Positions 1 through 9,000 of a DNA stretch of 14,938 nucleotides are shown piece by piece. The stretch comes from JBFEUI01 sp041547565 (GTDB lineage: Bacteria; Pseudomonadota; Gammaproteobacteria; Thiohalomonadales; Thiohalomonadaceae), in NCBI GenBank assembly GCA_041547565.1, contig JBFEUI010000067.1, positions 1 to 14,938 on the forward strand, given 5' to 3'. Positions within the stretch are counted from its first letter, which is position 1, and every line of letters begins with the position of its first letter. The notes beneath the pieces are model-generated. The model was not told where the DNA came from. It made no database searches and saw only the letters and a program-made list of their open reading frames with translations. The translations under genes were made by a program, and so were the position numbers.

Positions 1-2
1 GC

Positions 3-28
3 AATTAATTGATATATCTCAATTAATT
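3..28. promoter_or_regulatory. 26-bp near-perfect palindrome, possible FNR/CRP-family operator
   Basis: The arms AATTAATTGA (3-12) and TCAATTAATT (19-28) are perfect inverted repeats. The six-base centre adds further pairing, so 12 of 13 base pairs match and only T13/C18 fails. Inside it, TTGAT-N4-CTCAA (9-22) differs by one base from the TTGAT-N4-ATCAA box of the FNR/ANR family. It does not resemble the TGTGA half-site of CRP. It lies about 95 bp before the exoprotein start codon with no gene between them, so it could be an operator for the locus. It could also be a remnant of a terminator belonging to a gene left of the window, though no T-run follows. The symmetry is seen directly; the regulator is inferred. 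Confidence 0.45.
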
Positions 29-71
29 CGATGAAGAGGGTAGGGGGACAGCGAGCAATCAGTAACTATAC

Positions 72-111
72 TTGGCATAGGAGAGCATTATAATCAGTAT
101 AAAATTTGGGG
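72..111 (+). promoter_or_regulatory. AT-rich leader with -10-like elements upstream of the exoprotein gene
   Basis: A perfect TATAAT lies at 89-94 and a second TATAAA at 98-103. The only -35-like hexamer, TTGGCA (72-77), sits 11 bp from the first and 20 bp from the second, both poor spacings for sigma70. The promoter is therefore either activator-dependent or not exactly where these hexamers suggest. A GGGG tract at 108-111 is a weak ribosome-binding site nine bases before the ATG at 121. Confidence 0.3.
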
Positions 112-120
112 CTTCGTTGA

Positions 121-3100
121 ATGTCACAAGCGGATTTTGAACAGGGTTTGCTGCATCGTGCTGTCTTTTTCCAGTACGGGAATACGCTGGTCATCAAGCT
201 GCCCTCAGGCGAATATGTCATAGTCAGGGGCTATTTCGCGGATGCACCGGATCTGGGGGTGCCGCCCGAGTTACTGGTTGCAGGCGTCCGCTTAATCTAT
301 CTCTCGCCCCACGAGTTCAACGCGATTGCCGATTCGATCGGCCTGAACTTCACATTGACCGAGGAGACGGTGACCTCAAACCTCAGCGTAGCGGATCAGA
401 CGGGGCTTGAGGGAGGGGCTATCGCCGCTGACGTCGAGGCGGATTTCACACGGCGTCAGATGGCTGATGCGGATGGAAGCGGAGTCGAAACATCAGCAGC
501 CCGCGAGCTGGCCGCTGCCGATACGCAGACAGCGGGCTCGGACGGTGCCGTTGATGGTGCCGTTGATAAGGGGCCCGTCAATCTTCAACTGTTGAATTCA
601 GGACTGAACAGCCTCGGCAGCCTTGGTGCCGCCCCTGGTGCCAGTGCGATCGGGGGTGTCTTGAACAGCGTCGATCTGAATGCCATCGCCCCGCCCTCCG
701 ACTCGTTCAGTGGTGCGGCAGTCTCCCCGGTTGGACCGGGTCACGAGATCCATTTCGACGGCACCTACACCACCTCGGTCGAGGAACTCAATTTCGATAT
801 TGTCACCAATCCGTACATCGACGAGATGATATACGGTAATGACACGGTTTCTGGCAGTTACGCCTGGACCAACATCGTCGATTTCTTTGCGCTGACCACG
901 GACACCTACAGCGACGACCAGATCGTATTCAGTGACAGCCAGTACTGGATCCATGACTATCGCATGGGGGGCTATGCCGCCACCTACAGCGAGAAGTCGG
1001 GTATGGCGTCATTCAGCACCGTCCTGCTCGACAAGATCACGCCGCGTGATATTACCGAGTCGGCCACATTTTCTATCACGGTGACGGGGGTGAATGGCGG
1101 CAATCCGGTTGTTGTGGATGTCTCCGGCTCGGCCAGTGGCGATGAGGTGGTGGCGAAGATTAATGCCGATACCGCACTGTCTTCGGAAGGCATCAAGGCG
1201 GTGTGGTTTCAGAGCGACAAGACGCTGCGTATCGTCGACCCCGATGGTCGCACCATAACAAGTGCGAGCCTGCTCGATAGTTCCGCGACAGTGATTGACA
1301 CCACTAGCACCTCATCCACTATCACGCTGAGCAATATCAATATCAGCTTCTGGGTGGATGGGAGTTACGCGCCGGCCGGTGCCGATCTCAACTTCTATGA
1401 ACCGGGCCACCTGCACGGCTCGGAGCGCTATATTGTTACCGATACCAACATCAGCCGCTACAAGATCTACGGCATCGACTGGGAGGACGAGCATTACGCG
1501 GTCAGCGGTGCGGGCGACTCTGATTTTACCTACATCAATACCGGTGAGTACGATATAGATACGCTGAGCTTCTTCAACAAGCTCGATCCGGCCTCCGGTG
1601 ACGGTGACTACAACCTGACCGCCTACGATGCGGTAAACGGCAAATACAATTACGAGAAAATCGACAATATAGAGATAGTCGATGCCCGGGACTACGGTAC
1701 CAACGAGGTTGTGTTGAGCCAGACGGCAGTGAAATCGCTTGCCGAACAGATGAAAGTGCTCACCCCACCGCCCGGGCCGGGCGGAGACTGGACCATTACA
1801 CTGGACAGCAAATGGACCCTTTCGGTCAGTGGCGACAGCGTCGATACGGTGGTGCTGGATGATGAGACCCAGTGGGTCTACAACGGTATTGTCGATGAGC
1901 CGGACAAGAGCATCGAGATTATCGATACCACCACCAGCAAGGCTACTGGCGATTTCAAATACATCGCACCGACACGCATCCAGCATGACACCATTCTCTA
2001 CCAGTACATCGCCAGCAGCGGCGGTGAAGAGTACTACCTGAATATTTCCGCCAATATCGGTGACCATCCGGACTGGTACTGGAGCGGCACCGCAGGCGAC
2101 GACGGCTTTGAGTTGCCCGACCTGCAGTTTGGCAGTGTCGATTTTGGTGCCGGATTCGATACGCTGGATATAAACAGCGGTCTGGCTGCATCGGACCTGC
2201 GTTTTGACCTGGTCAGTTCGGGACTCAATAATGTTGAGCTGATCAATCTCAGCAATACCTACGACACCGTGACGTACGGCACCGATGTCGATGGCAACGT
2301 GATAGAAACCGGGCGGGTGACGCATATCGCCGTCGATACGGCGACTGTCGATTTGGCCTTTGTCACCAGTGCCACCGACGCCGGCAATACGCTGAACTTT
2401 ATCGGCGATGCGGCCGATAGCGTCATTCTGGCCGATGTCTCCAGCAACTGGACCTATCTGGGTACGCAAAGCAGTGACCTGGGTACCGCAACCACCTATA
2501 CCTTCAATCAATACGCCTACAAACCCGGCACGGCAGACGCCGTGACACTGAACGTGGAGACGGAGATGGCGGGGGATATCGGTAGCTATTACCGGGGCTG
2601 GGAAGGGAATGACTGGATGATGCTGGTTGCGCCGTCGTTTGATGGTGTGGACGGTGGGAGTGGTTTCGATGTGCTGCAACTGGACTATACCGGGACGCCG
2701 AATTTTGACCTGACGACGAAAAGCATTACCGGCGTTGAACTGTTGAACATGAGCAACAGCAGCGCCGAGACGCTGACCTTCAACCTGGGCGTGGTGGACA
2801 GTGCGGATGATGATGTGCTCTTTGTGATGGGTGACGGGGGCATGGATGCAGTCAATAGCGCCGAGAGCTGGACGCTTGCCGGGCGCGCCAACTATACCGA
2901 TGTGCCGGACATGTATGTCTACCAGGATGGGGCTGCGTCGGCCACGCTGCTGGTGCAAACCGACCTGGTTCAGAGTCTTTACCAGACACCGACCGGTACC
3001 GCGGGTGATGATCTACTGTGGGTGCTTGATACCAATTTCGGCAGCCTTAGCGGTGGTGCCGGCTTTGACCGCCTGGCCTTCGCCCAGAGCGGGACAATCG

Positions 3101-3399
3101 ACCTGGTTAATCCCGGTGCCGGCAATACACTAACGAGTATTGAGGTACTGGATAGCACCAACGGAGAAGCCAACACCCTGCAGTTGAATAAAAACAAGGC
3201 ATCCGCCATGACCGCCTCGAACGAACTGTATGTGCTGGGTGACAGCGGCGATCGCCTGACGCTAAGTGCCTCTGACAACTGGTCGGCAGGACCGAGTTAC
3301 CAGGTTTCCGACAACCTGACTCTTGAAAGCTACACATCCACCAGCGGTGGCAGCACCTTTACCGTATATGCCGATTCACGTGTTGATGTCGTGACCTGA
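121..3399 (+). CDS. Large modular type I-secreted exoprotein / adhesin with degenerate RTX-like modules
   Basis: This 1092-residue protein is probably the exported substrate of the locus. There is no Sec signal peptide. Residues ~10-75 form a beta-rich N-terminal unit (VIKLPSGEYVIVRGYF) of the kind that opens many T1SS adhesins. An Ala/Asp-rich low-complexity linker follows (~95-160). Residues ~310-395 resemble a flagellin hook IN-type motif. From ~465 to the end there are about four related modules. The last three begin near residues 656, 826 and 959 with a G-(x)-(x)-G-[DN]-D motif, carry G-[GA]-x-G-F-D-x-L motifs (676-680, 845-850, 978-983), and end with 'D-x-[VL]-x-L...W...y...tlxVxt'. These look like degenerate RTX/haemolysin-type repeats. 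The extreme C-terminus is itself the end of the last module and presumably holds the uncleaved T1SS signal. The next gene starts 2 bp after the stop, and the exporter is encoded downstream. The family is clear only in general terms; an adhesive or matrix role is inferred. Confidence 0.82.
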   Translation: MSQADFEQGLLHRAVFFQYGNTLVIKLPSGEYVIVRGYFADAPDLGVPPELLVAGVRLIYLSPHEFNAIADSIGLNFTLTEETVTSNLSVADQTGLEGGAIAADVEADFTRRQMADADGSGVETSAARELAAADTQTAGSDGAVDGAVDKGPVNLQLLNSGLNSLGSLGAAPGASAIGGVLNSVDLNAIAPPSDSFSGAAVSPVGPGHEIHFDGTYTTSVEELNFDIVTNPYIDEMIYGNDTVSGSYAWTNIVDFFALTTDTYSDDQIVFSDSQYWIHDYRMGGYAATYSEKSGMASFSTVLLDKITPRDITESATFSITVTGVNGGNPVVVDVSGSASGDEVVAKINADTALSSEGIKAVWFQSDKTLRIVDPDGRTITSASLLDSSATVIDTTSTSSTITLSNINISFWVDGSYAPAGADLNFYEPGHLHGSERYIVTDTNISRYKIYGIDWEDEHYAVSGAGDSDFTYINTGEYDIDTLSFFNKLDPASGDGDYNLTAYDAVNGKYNYEKIDNIEIVDARDYGTNEVVLSQTAVKSLAEQMKVLTPPPGPGGDWTITLDSKWTLSVSGDSVDTVVLDDETQWVYNGIVDEPDKSIEIIDTTTSKATGDFKYIAPTRIQHDTILYQYIASSGGEEYYLNISANIGDHPDWYWSGTAGDDGFELPDLQFGSVDFGAGFDTLDINSGLAASDLRFDLVSSGLNNVELINLSNTYDTVTYGTDVDGNVIETGRVTHIAVDTATVDLAFVTSATDAGNTLNFIGDAADSVILADVSSNWTYLGTQSSDLGTATTYTFNQYAYKPGTADAVTLNVETEMAGDIGSYYRGWEGNDWMMLVAPSFDGVDGGSGFDVLQLDYTGTPNFDLTTKSITGVELLNMSNSSAETLTFNLGVVDSADDDVLFVMGDGGMDAVNSAESWTLAGRANYTDVPDMYVYQDGAASATLLVQTDLVQSLYQTPTGTAGDDLLWVLDTNFGSLSGGAGFDRLAFAQSGTIDLVNPGAGNTLTSIEVLDSTNGEANTLQLNKNKASAMTASNELYVLGDSGDRLTLSASDNWSAGPSYQVSDNLTLESYTSTSGGSTFTVYADSRVDVVT
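544..567 (+). repeat. Perfect 12-bp tandem duplication within the exoprotein linker
   Basis: GGTGCCGTTGAT occurs twice without mismatch at 544-555 and 556-567, giving the repeated peptide GAVD-GAVD in the low-complexity linker. Identity at every base suggests a recent slippage duplication. The repeat is in frame and does not disturb the reading frame. Confidence 0.9.
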
Positions 3400-3401
3400 G
3401 T

Positions 3402-5207
3402 ATGAGTAAAAGTGCAGAGCAAAAACATCACCGCCAACTTGTGATTGGCTTCCTGGTATGCGCCATCCTCGTCTTTTCGCTTCCCCATATCCCCCAGATC
3501 CGCTTGCTGGATCTGAAGATTATCGACCGGCAGTTTCAGTTTCTGCGTCATTCCGACACGAAACAGCCGGGTGATGAAGTGGTGTTAATCGGCATTGATG
3601 AGGAGACCTACAGAGCTTTTCCAGAGCCTTTTGCCCTGTGGCACCCCTACCTGGGTGACATGTTCAACGCCCTGGCGCAGGTAAAGCCAAGGGTAGTGGG
3701 GCTGGATATTACGCTTCCGGATCGTTCCTACAATACTGTGATTGAAGGCAATGACCAGAGGCTGCTTCAGGGAATGCTTGCTTTTCGCAAGGTTGCACCG
3801 ATGGTTCTCGGGGTGACCATCGAACACAACGGCAAAACACGCCGCGTCTATCCCCCTTTTCTGTCGGTCGCAGGGAAGACGGGGCAGGCCTTCGTGCTAT
3901 GGCGGTTGGATAGCGATCGCGTAGTACGCAGATTTGATCCCTCCCTGGGGACAGGTGAGGGTGCCTTGCCCACGTTAGTCGGTGTGATGGCGCATCACCT
4001 CGGGCGGGAGGCTGGTCCGGGACTGATCGATTTTACCCTCGGCACAACACTGAACTACACGCCACTGCAGGATGTGGTTCGCTGGTACCGGGAGGGAGAC
4101 ATCGGGGCGATTCGCAACGTGTTTGCAGGCAAGGCGGTTCTGGTCGGTACGGTATTGCCGTTTGAGGACCGCCATTACCAGCCGGTGAACCTGGCGGGAT
4201 GGGAGCATGATAACGATAATTTTGTGCCTGGCGTGCTGCTCCACGTGCAGGCGCTGCGCAGCGTGCTGGCTGACGGGTTTATCCAGCCGGTGGGAGTGAC
4301 CTATGTTTACCTGATGCTTGCTGCCGTGTTGTCGTTGTGGGCACTGGATCGGAGACTGTTTATAGGTCTGCTCGTGTTTGCACTCGGTGCTGCCGCCCTG
4401 TTCGTTACGCAGAACAGGCTGCTGGACAACGGTATTTATTTGCCTGTTGCGGCCACGCTGCTCGCGTTGCTTGTCGTTCTGGCCGGGCGCTTCGGTCTTG
4501 AGGCGGGTATGCAGCTTATGGAACGGCGCAGGTTGCGCCGGGCCTTCGGGGGCTATGTCAGTCCCCCGGTATTGGAAGAAATATTAAATGGTGCTCTTGA
4601 ACCGGGGGTGCACGGAGAAAACCATTATGTCTGCGTGTTGTTTTCCGACATTCGCAATTTCACCGGTATCAGCGAGAAGCTGAGCCCGGAGGCGGTGGTC
4701 AGTTTCCTGAACCGTTACTTCACCGCGATGACTGCCGCCATCCAGGGCAACGGTGGTACGGTCGACAAGTTTATCGGTGACGGCATCATGGCCTTTTTCG
4801 GTGCTCCGAAGCCTGCCGCGAATCCGGCAAAAGATGCGTTTGCCGCGGCCAAGGCCAAGCTGGAGAAGTTGGATGTGCTCAATGCCGAATTTGAGCGCGA
4901 GGGTGGCATGCCACACCTTGCTATCGGCATCGGTCTGCACATGGGGGATGTCGTGGTGGGAAATGTCGGTTCTGAAGAGCGTCATGACTACACGGCGATA
5001 GGTGATGTGGTCAACACGGCAAGCCGCCTGGAGGGCCTAACCAAACAGGCGGGATATCCCATTGTCGTCTCGGCAGTCGTTGCAGATGCACTGGAGGGGG
5101 ATGTGCAATTTGATTCTCTGGGTGAGATGCCGGTCAAGGGGCGTGCGCCGGTGCAGGTGTATGGCTGGCCCCCGTGCAACACACCATCGCTGCAGAAACA
5201 GGAGTGA
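3402..5207 (+). CDS. CHASE2-domain transmembrane adenylate cyclase (class III)
   Basis: This 601-residue receptor cyclase should make cAMP from ATP in the cytoplasm in response to a periplasmic signal. Residues 13-31 are the first membrane helix. A CHASE2 sensor domain (~35-295, periplasmic by family topology) follows, then three membrane helices (~297-315, ~320-337, ~346-366) and a class III cyclase domain (~395-595). The catalytic set is complete: metal-binding D416 (FSDIRNF) and D460 (FIGDG), adenine-selecting K456 and T531 (HDYTAIGD), and transition-state N538 and R542 (NTASRL). The Lys/Thr pair is the class IIIb adenylate cyclase pattern rather than the Glu/Cys pattern of guanylate cyclases. 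No HAMP or response-regulator domain is present. The start lies 2 bp after the exoprotein stop with little Shine-Dalgarno sequence, so translation is probably coupled. The signal sensed by CHASE2 is unknown. Confidence 0.95.
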   Translation: MSKSAEQKHHRQLVIGFLVCAILVFSLPHIPQIRLLDLKIIDRQFQFLRHSDTKQPGDEVVLIGIDEETYRAFPEPFALWHPYLGDMFNALAQVKPRVVGLDITLPDRSYNTVIEGNDQRLLQGMLAFRKVAPMVLGVTIEHNGKTRRVYPPFLSVAGKTGQAFVLWRLDSDRVVRRFDPSLGTGEGALPTLVGVMAHHLGREAGPGLIDFTLGTTLNYTPLQDVVRWYREGDIGAIRNVFAGKAVLVGTVLPFEDRHYQPVNLAGWEHDNDNFVPGVLLHVQALRSVLADGFIQPVGVTYVYLMLAAVLSLWALDRRLFIGLLVFALGAAALFVTQNRLLDNGIYLPVAATLLALLVVLAGRFGLEAGMQLMERRRLRRAFGGYVSPPVLEEILNGALEPGVHGENHYVCVLFSDIRNFTGISEKLSPEAVVSFLNRYFTAMTAAIQGNGGTVDKFIGDGIMAFFGAPKPAANPAKDAFAAAKAKLEKLDVLNAEFEREGGMPHLAIGIGLHMGDVVVGNVGSEERHDYTAIGDVVNTASRLEGLTKQAGYPIVVSAVVADALEGDVQFDSLGEMPVKGRAPVQVYGWPPCNTPSLQKQE

Positions 5208-5210
5208 ATA

Positions 5211-6050
5211 ATGAGAAGAACTGTCTGGGCTTTCACTGTACTGATGTTTGCCATGATGGCCGGTCATGCAGCTGCGGCGCCGCCGGTGGCAATGGTTACC
5301 GATATGGCAGGCGAACCCACGGCAGACGGAAAGGCGGTGCAACTGCTTGCCGAGTTGCCAGAGGGGAGTGTTGTGACGCTGTCCGCCGGTGATACGTTGA
5401 CCCTGGTCTATTTTTCCAGCGGCGAGGAATTTTCTCTCAAGGGGAAGGTGAAAGGCGAATTGAAACATGATGCGGTCTACGTATCGGGCAAGCGCCTGTC
5501 TGGGGAGAACGTGCTGGCGGCTAGCGCGGCCACAAACCTTTCGACAACCGGTCTCAGTCAGGCAGCAATTATCATGCGAGCACCGGAGGCACCTGACAAT
5601 CCCCTCAAGCTGGTATATCCCACTCGCAGCATGATACTTGAGTCGCAGCCGCTGTTTGTCTGGTCGCTTGCAGAGTCGGGCTATCAGTACCGTTTAGAGA
5701 TTATCTCCGAAGACGGACGTTCACTGTATGTAAACGAGACCTCGGATACGCAAATTAAATTGCCGGGCTCCATTCGAATTCCACGTGGCGAATTGCTGAC
5801 ATGGGAAATCGAGGCGCGGCGTGGTGTGCAAACGCTATACGCCTCTGCAGATTTTTCTGTGATAGCGGCAGAGACCGCTGCACAGGTGGAGCAGCAACGC
5901 CCTAAGCAGGGGGCAGGTTTTTCCCGGCAACTGCTTTTTGCCAGATATCTGGAAAGTCTTGGGTTGAGGAGTGAGGCGCAACAGTACTGGAACAAACTCT
6001 CAGCCCTGCGTCCGCATGATCCGCTGTTAAAATCAAAACTGGAAAAATGA
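5211..6050 (+). CDS. Secreted FecR-like domain protein
   Basis: This 279-residue protein begins with a clear signal peptide: Arg-Arg at 2-3, a hydrophobic core at ~5-18, and probable cleavage in the run of Ala at 20-23. It is therefore exported to the periplasm. Residues ~28-105 look like a FecR-type beta domain (GSVVTLSAGDTLTLVYFSSGEEFSLKG). Residues ~125-220 read as a second beta-sandwich, possibly fibronectin III-like. The C-terminal ~45 residues are helical and TPR-like. Unlike the classical FecR sigma regulator it has no membrane anchor or cytoplasmic anti-sigma segment, so iron signalling should not be assumed. AGGAG at 5200-5204, six bases before the ATG, lies inside the end of the cyclase gene. 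Its stop codon overlaps the CHAT gene start (ATGA). A role as periplasmic partner of the CHASE2 receptor or CHAT protein is inferred from context. Confidence 0.75.
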   Translation: MRRTVWAFTVLMFAMMAGHAAAAPPVAMVTDMAGEPTADGKAVQLLAELPEGSVVTLSAGDTLTLVYFSSGEEFSLKGKVKGELKHDAVYVSGKRLSGENVLAASAATNLSTTGLSQAAIIMRAPEAPDNPLKLVYPTRSMILESQPLFVWSLAESGYQYRLEIISEDGRSLYVNETSDTQIKLPGSIRIPRGELLTWEIEARRGVQTLYASADFSVIAAETAAQVEQQRPKQGAGFSRQLLFARYLESLGLRSEAQQYWNKLSALRPHDPLLKSKLEK

Positions 6051-9000
6051 AAACGGCAAGCGGTATCAGACTGCACGGTATGCACACGGCAAGAGCCGTG
6101 TCTGCGTATGTGTGTGCCTTGTTTTTCTGTTTGTTACAGGCGTTACCCTGTGCTGCGGCTGCGGAAAACGCTGCGGTTGCCGTACCGGAACAGGCACAGT
6201 TGGAACGTGCCGATGAGCTCTACAGGAAGGGCGACAAGGATGGGGCAAAGGACCTGCTGCGCAGCATAACCCGACGTGTGGCGTCAGCCACAGGTACAGA
6301 ACGCGGTATCCAGGTGCGAGCCCATCTGATGCTCGCGGAAATCCATGGGCGTGATGGCCAGTTTGCACCCTATGCCTCGGTGCTGGAGGCGTTGCTGACG
6401 CAGCTGGAAAACTGGGGGGCAGAAAAAACAGCGGAATCCGTGCTGGTGCAGCAGCGCCTCGCCCAGGCCTACGTGCAACTGGGACGGGAGCTGGATGCCT
6501 TGAGCCGCTACGAATCCGCACTGGCGGTAGCCCGCCAGGTCTATCCGGACGGGGACAGGCGTTTTGTGGAAATCTATATCCCGCTGGCGCGTACCCATAT
6601 CAGTCGCCTGGAGATGAACAGGGCATCAGGCTACCTTGATGCGGCGGAAGCGATTCTCAAAGGCGCTGAGGATCAGACAGGCCTGGTTTTGTTGAGCCGG
6701 GTCATGCAGGCGCGGGGCGAGCAGGCATTCAGGCTGACACAAAACAGGGAATCGGTGAAGTACTACCACCAGGCGCTTGAAATCAGGAAACGCATCCTGG
6801 GAAGGGAGCATCTTGAAACAGGGCAGGCGATTGTCTCTCTCGCCGGTGCCTACAAGGCGCTGCATCGATTTTCAGAGGCGGAAGAGTATTACCGCAAGGG
6901 CTTCTCCATCTATGGGGCGCACCTTGGTGGTGAGCATCCCTATATGGCCACGCTGCTGAATAATCTGGGGCAACTCTACTATTTGCAGGGTCGTTTCGAT
7001 GAGTCGGAAAGGGCACTGCTGCGTGCCCTGGAGATCAAGCGCGCACATTTCAACGTACAACATGCCGCCCTGGCTGATACCCATAACCACCTCGGTTATC
7101 TCTACTACCTGCTGGAGCGGGATGATGAGGCGATTAAGCATCTATCGGCAGCTATCCGCATCTGGTCTCTGCCCGATTCGAAGCGGCCACGCTATGTGGC
7201 GATTGCCTCGGCATGGCAGGCGGCGATCAAACACCGCAGGGGGGAGTATGAACAGTCTCTGCAGGAGCTTAACAATGCCCTTCAGGTGCTGGAGAAAAGA
7301 TATGGCAAACGCAATATCTCCACTGCACAGATATACCAGGAGATTGGCAATGTCCAGCGTTCGCTGAACCGACCGCAGGCAGCGGAACAGGCCTATCTTC
7401 ACGGTATCGAGTCGGCTGGCCAGTACGGGCAGGGCGACTGGCTGGAAGAGATCGTTATCAAGGCGAAGCTGGCCGATCTATATCTTGACGAGAAAAGATA
7501 TCGTGAGGCGCTCGCCCAGGCACGTATGGCCAGTGACGGGATTAGGCTCAGAATACTGCGCCACAGCGGGCTGCGTGCGCAAAGCCTTGCGACTGAATTG
7601 CGTTCATTGCGGGAAGTGGTGATCACGCATGTCAATGTACTCTACACCATGATGCAATCCGGCGATGACAACTATGCGTTGTTGAATGAAAGCTTTCAAT
7701 CCGCCCAGATATCACGTGCCACCAGTGCCGCACGTGCGCTGTCCCGGATGGCGCAGCGTTTTGCCATGGGTGAAGGTGAACTGGCGGACAAGGTTCGCAA
7801 GCGTGAGGATCTACTGGAACGCTGGCAGGAGATCGATGATGTGATTTCGGCCGCACTGCTCAAGCCGGAGCGCCAACGTGACAGGGAGCTTGAGAAGAAG
7901 CTGAGCCGTGCGGCAGAGCAGCTCCGCTCAGAGATTGAGCAGCTTGATCGGGTGCTGCGGCAGGAATTTCCAGATTATACCCATCTGGTTTCACCTCCAC
8001 CTCTCACTATCAAACAGGTTCAGTCATTGCTGCAGCCTGACGAGAGCCTGCTCGTCTACCTGTTTGGTAAAAATAAGGGGTTTCTCTGGGCTGTCTCCCG
8101 GGACAGCGTAGACCTGTCGAAACTGGATATTTCATCGGAGGAACTGGAGAGGCAGGTACGACGTCTGCGCCGGCGGATGGTGCCGCGTGGTGTGGTTGAT
8201 CTGACGTCGATCGCACCGTTGCCGGTTCATCAGGCACATATGCTCTATCAGCAGATCCTGGCCCCGGCCATGCCGGTGATTGCACAAGCCAAACATCTTG
8301 TCGTGGTGCCGGATGGAGCGTTGCAGAGTCTGCCGCTGTCAGTGCTGGTTACCTCGCTGCCGCACAAACGGGTGCGACAACCTGTGGATCACCGCGCTGT
8401 TGATTTTCTGATCAAGGACAAGGCGCTATCGCTGTTGCCTGCGGTCGGTTCATTGTCAGTTCTGCGCACCATGGAGAAAAATGAGGGCAAGGCCCAGCAT
8501 GCCTTCCTGGGATTTGGTGATCCGGCATTAAAAAAACCGTCTTCCGGTGCGCAAGTGCGCGGTATCCGCGACAGCATCAGGGGGATTCGCGATAGTATTC
8601 GGGGTGCAGCCGATTTGCGTTCAATTATTGGAGCAAGCCGTGCGGCAGTTGATGTCGAGGTTCTGGCTACGATGCCTGAACTGCCAGAAACTGCAGATGA
8701 GCTGCGTCAGGTGTCACGTCTGTTGAAGGGGAACGAGAGTGACCTATACCTTCGCAAGGATGCGACAGAGGAGACGATACGCAGTGTGCCGACACAGCAA
8801 TTCCAGGCGGTGCAATTTGCCACCCACGGTTTGATGGCGGGAGATTTCCAGGGACTGTTCGAACCGGCGTTGATCATGACGCCAGCAGATGACAGCGACG
8901 TATCGGGTGATAACGGCCTGTTAACGGCCAGTGAAATTACGCAGCTGGAGTTTAACGCCGATATGGTTGTGCTGTCGGCCTGTAACACTGCTGCACCGGA

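Noticed and set aside
72..89. Sigma54-like promoter upstream of the exoprotein (TTGGCA...GCATT)
   Set aside because: The GG (74-75) and GC (85-86) dinucleotides are nine bases apart, while sigma54 promoters need ten. The TTGC part of the -12 element is also missing.
1312..2958. A 548-codon open frame on the minus strand opposite the exoprotein gene
   Set aside because: Its sequence is rich in His, Val, Ile and Gln without any recognisable motif, as expected from the reverse complement of a gene with strong third-position bias. The forward frame has clear repeated modules, and no ribosome-binding site supports the reverse frame.
3249..3921. Two GCGATCGC octamers (HIP1-like) near 3249 and 3914
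   Set aside because: HIP1 enrichment is a cyanobacterial trait. Two copies in 15 kb of moderately GC-rich sequence is not enrichment, and the rest of the window is gammaproteobacterial.
4584..4985. A 133-codon minus-strand frame over the cyclase catalytic domain
   Set aside because: It lies entirely opposite the most conserved part of the cyclase gene, so its openness follows from the constraint on the forward frame. Its product has no recognisable features.
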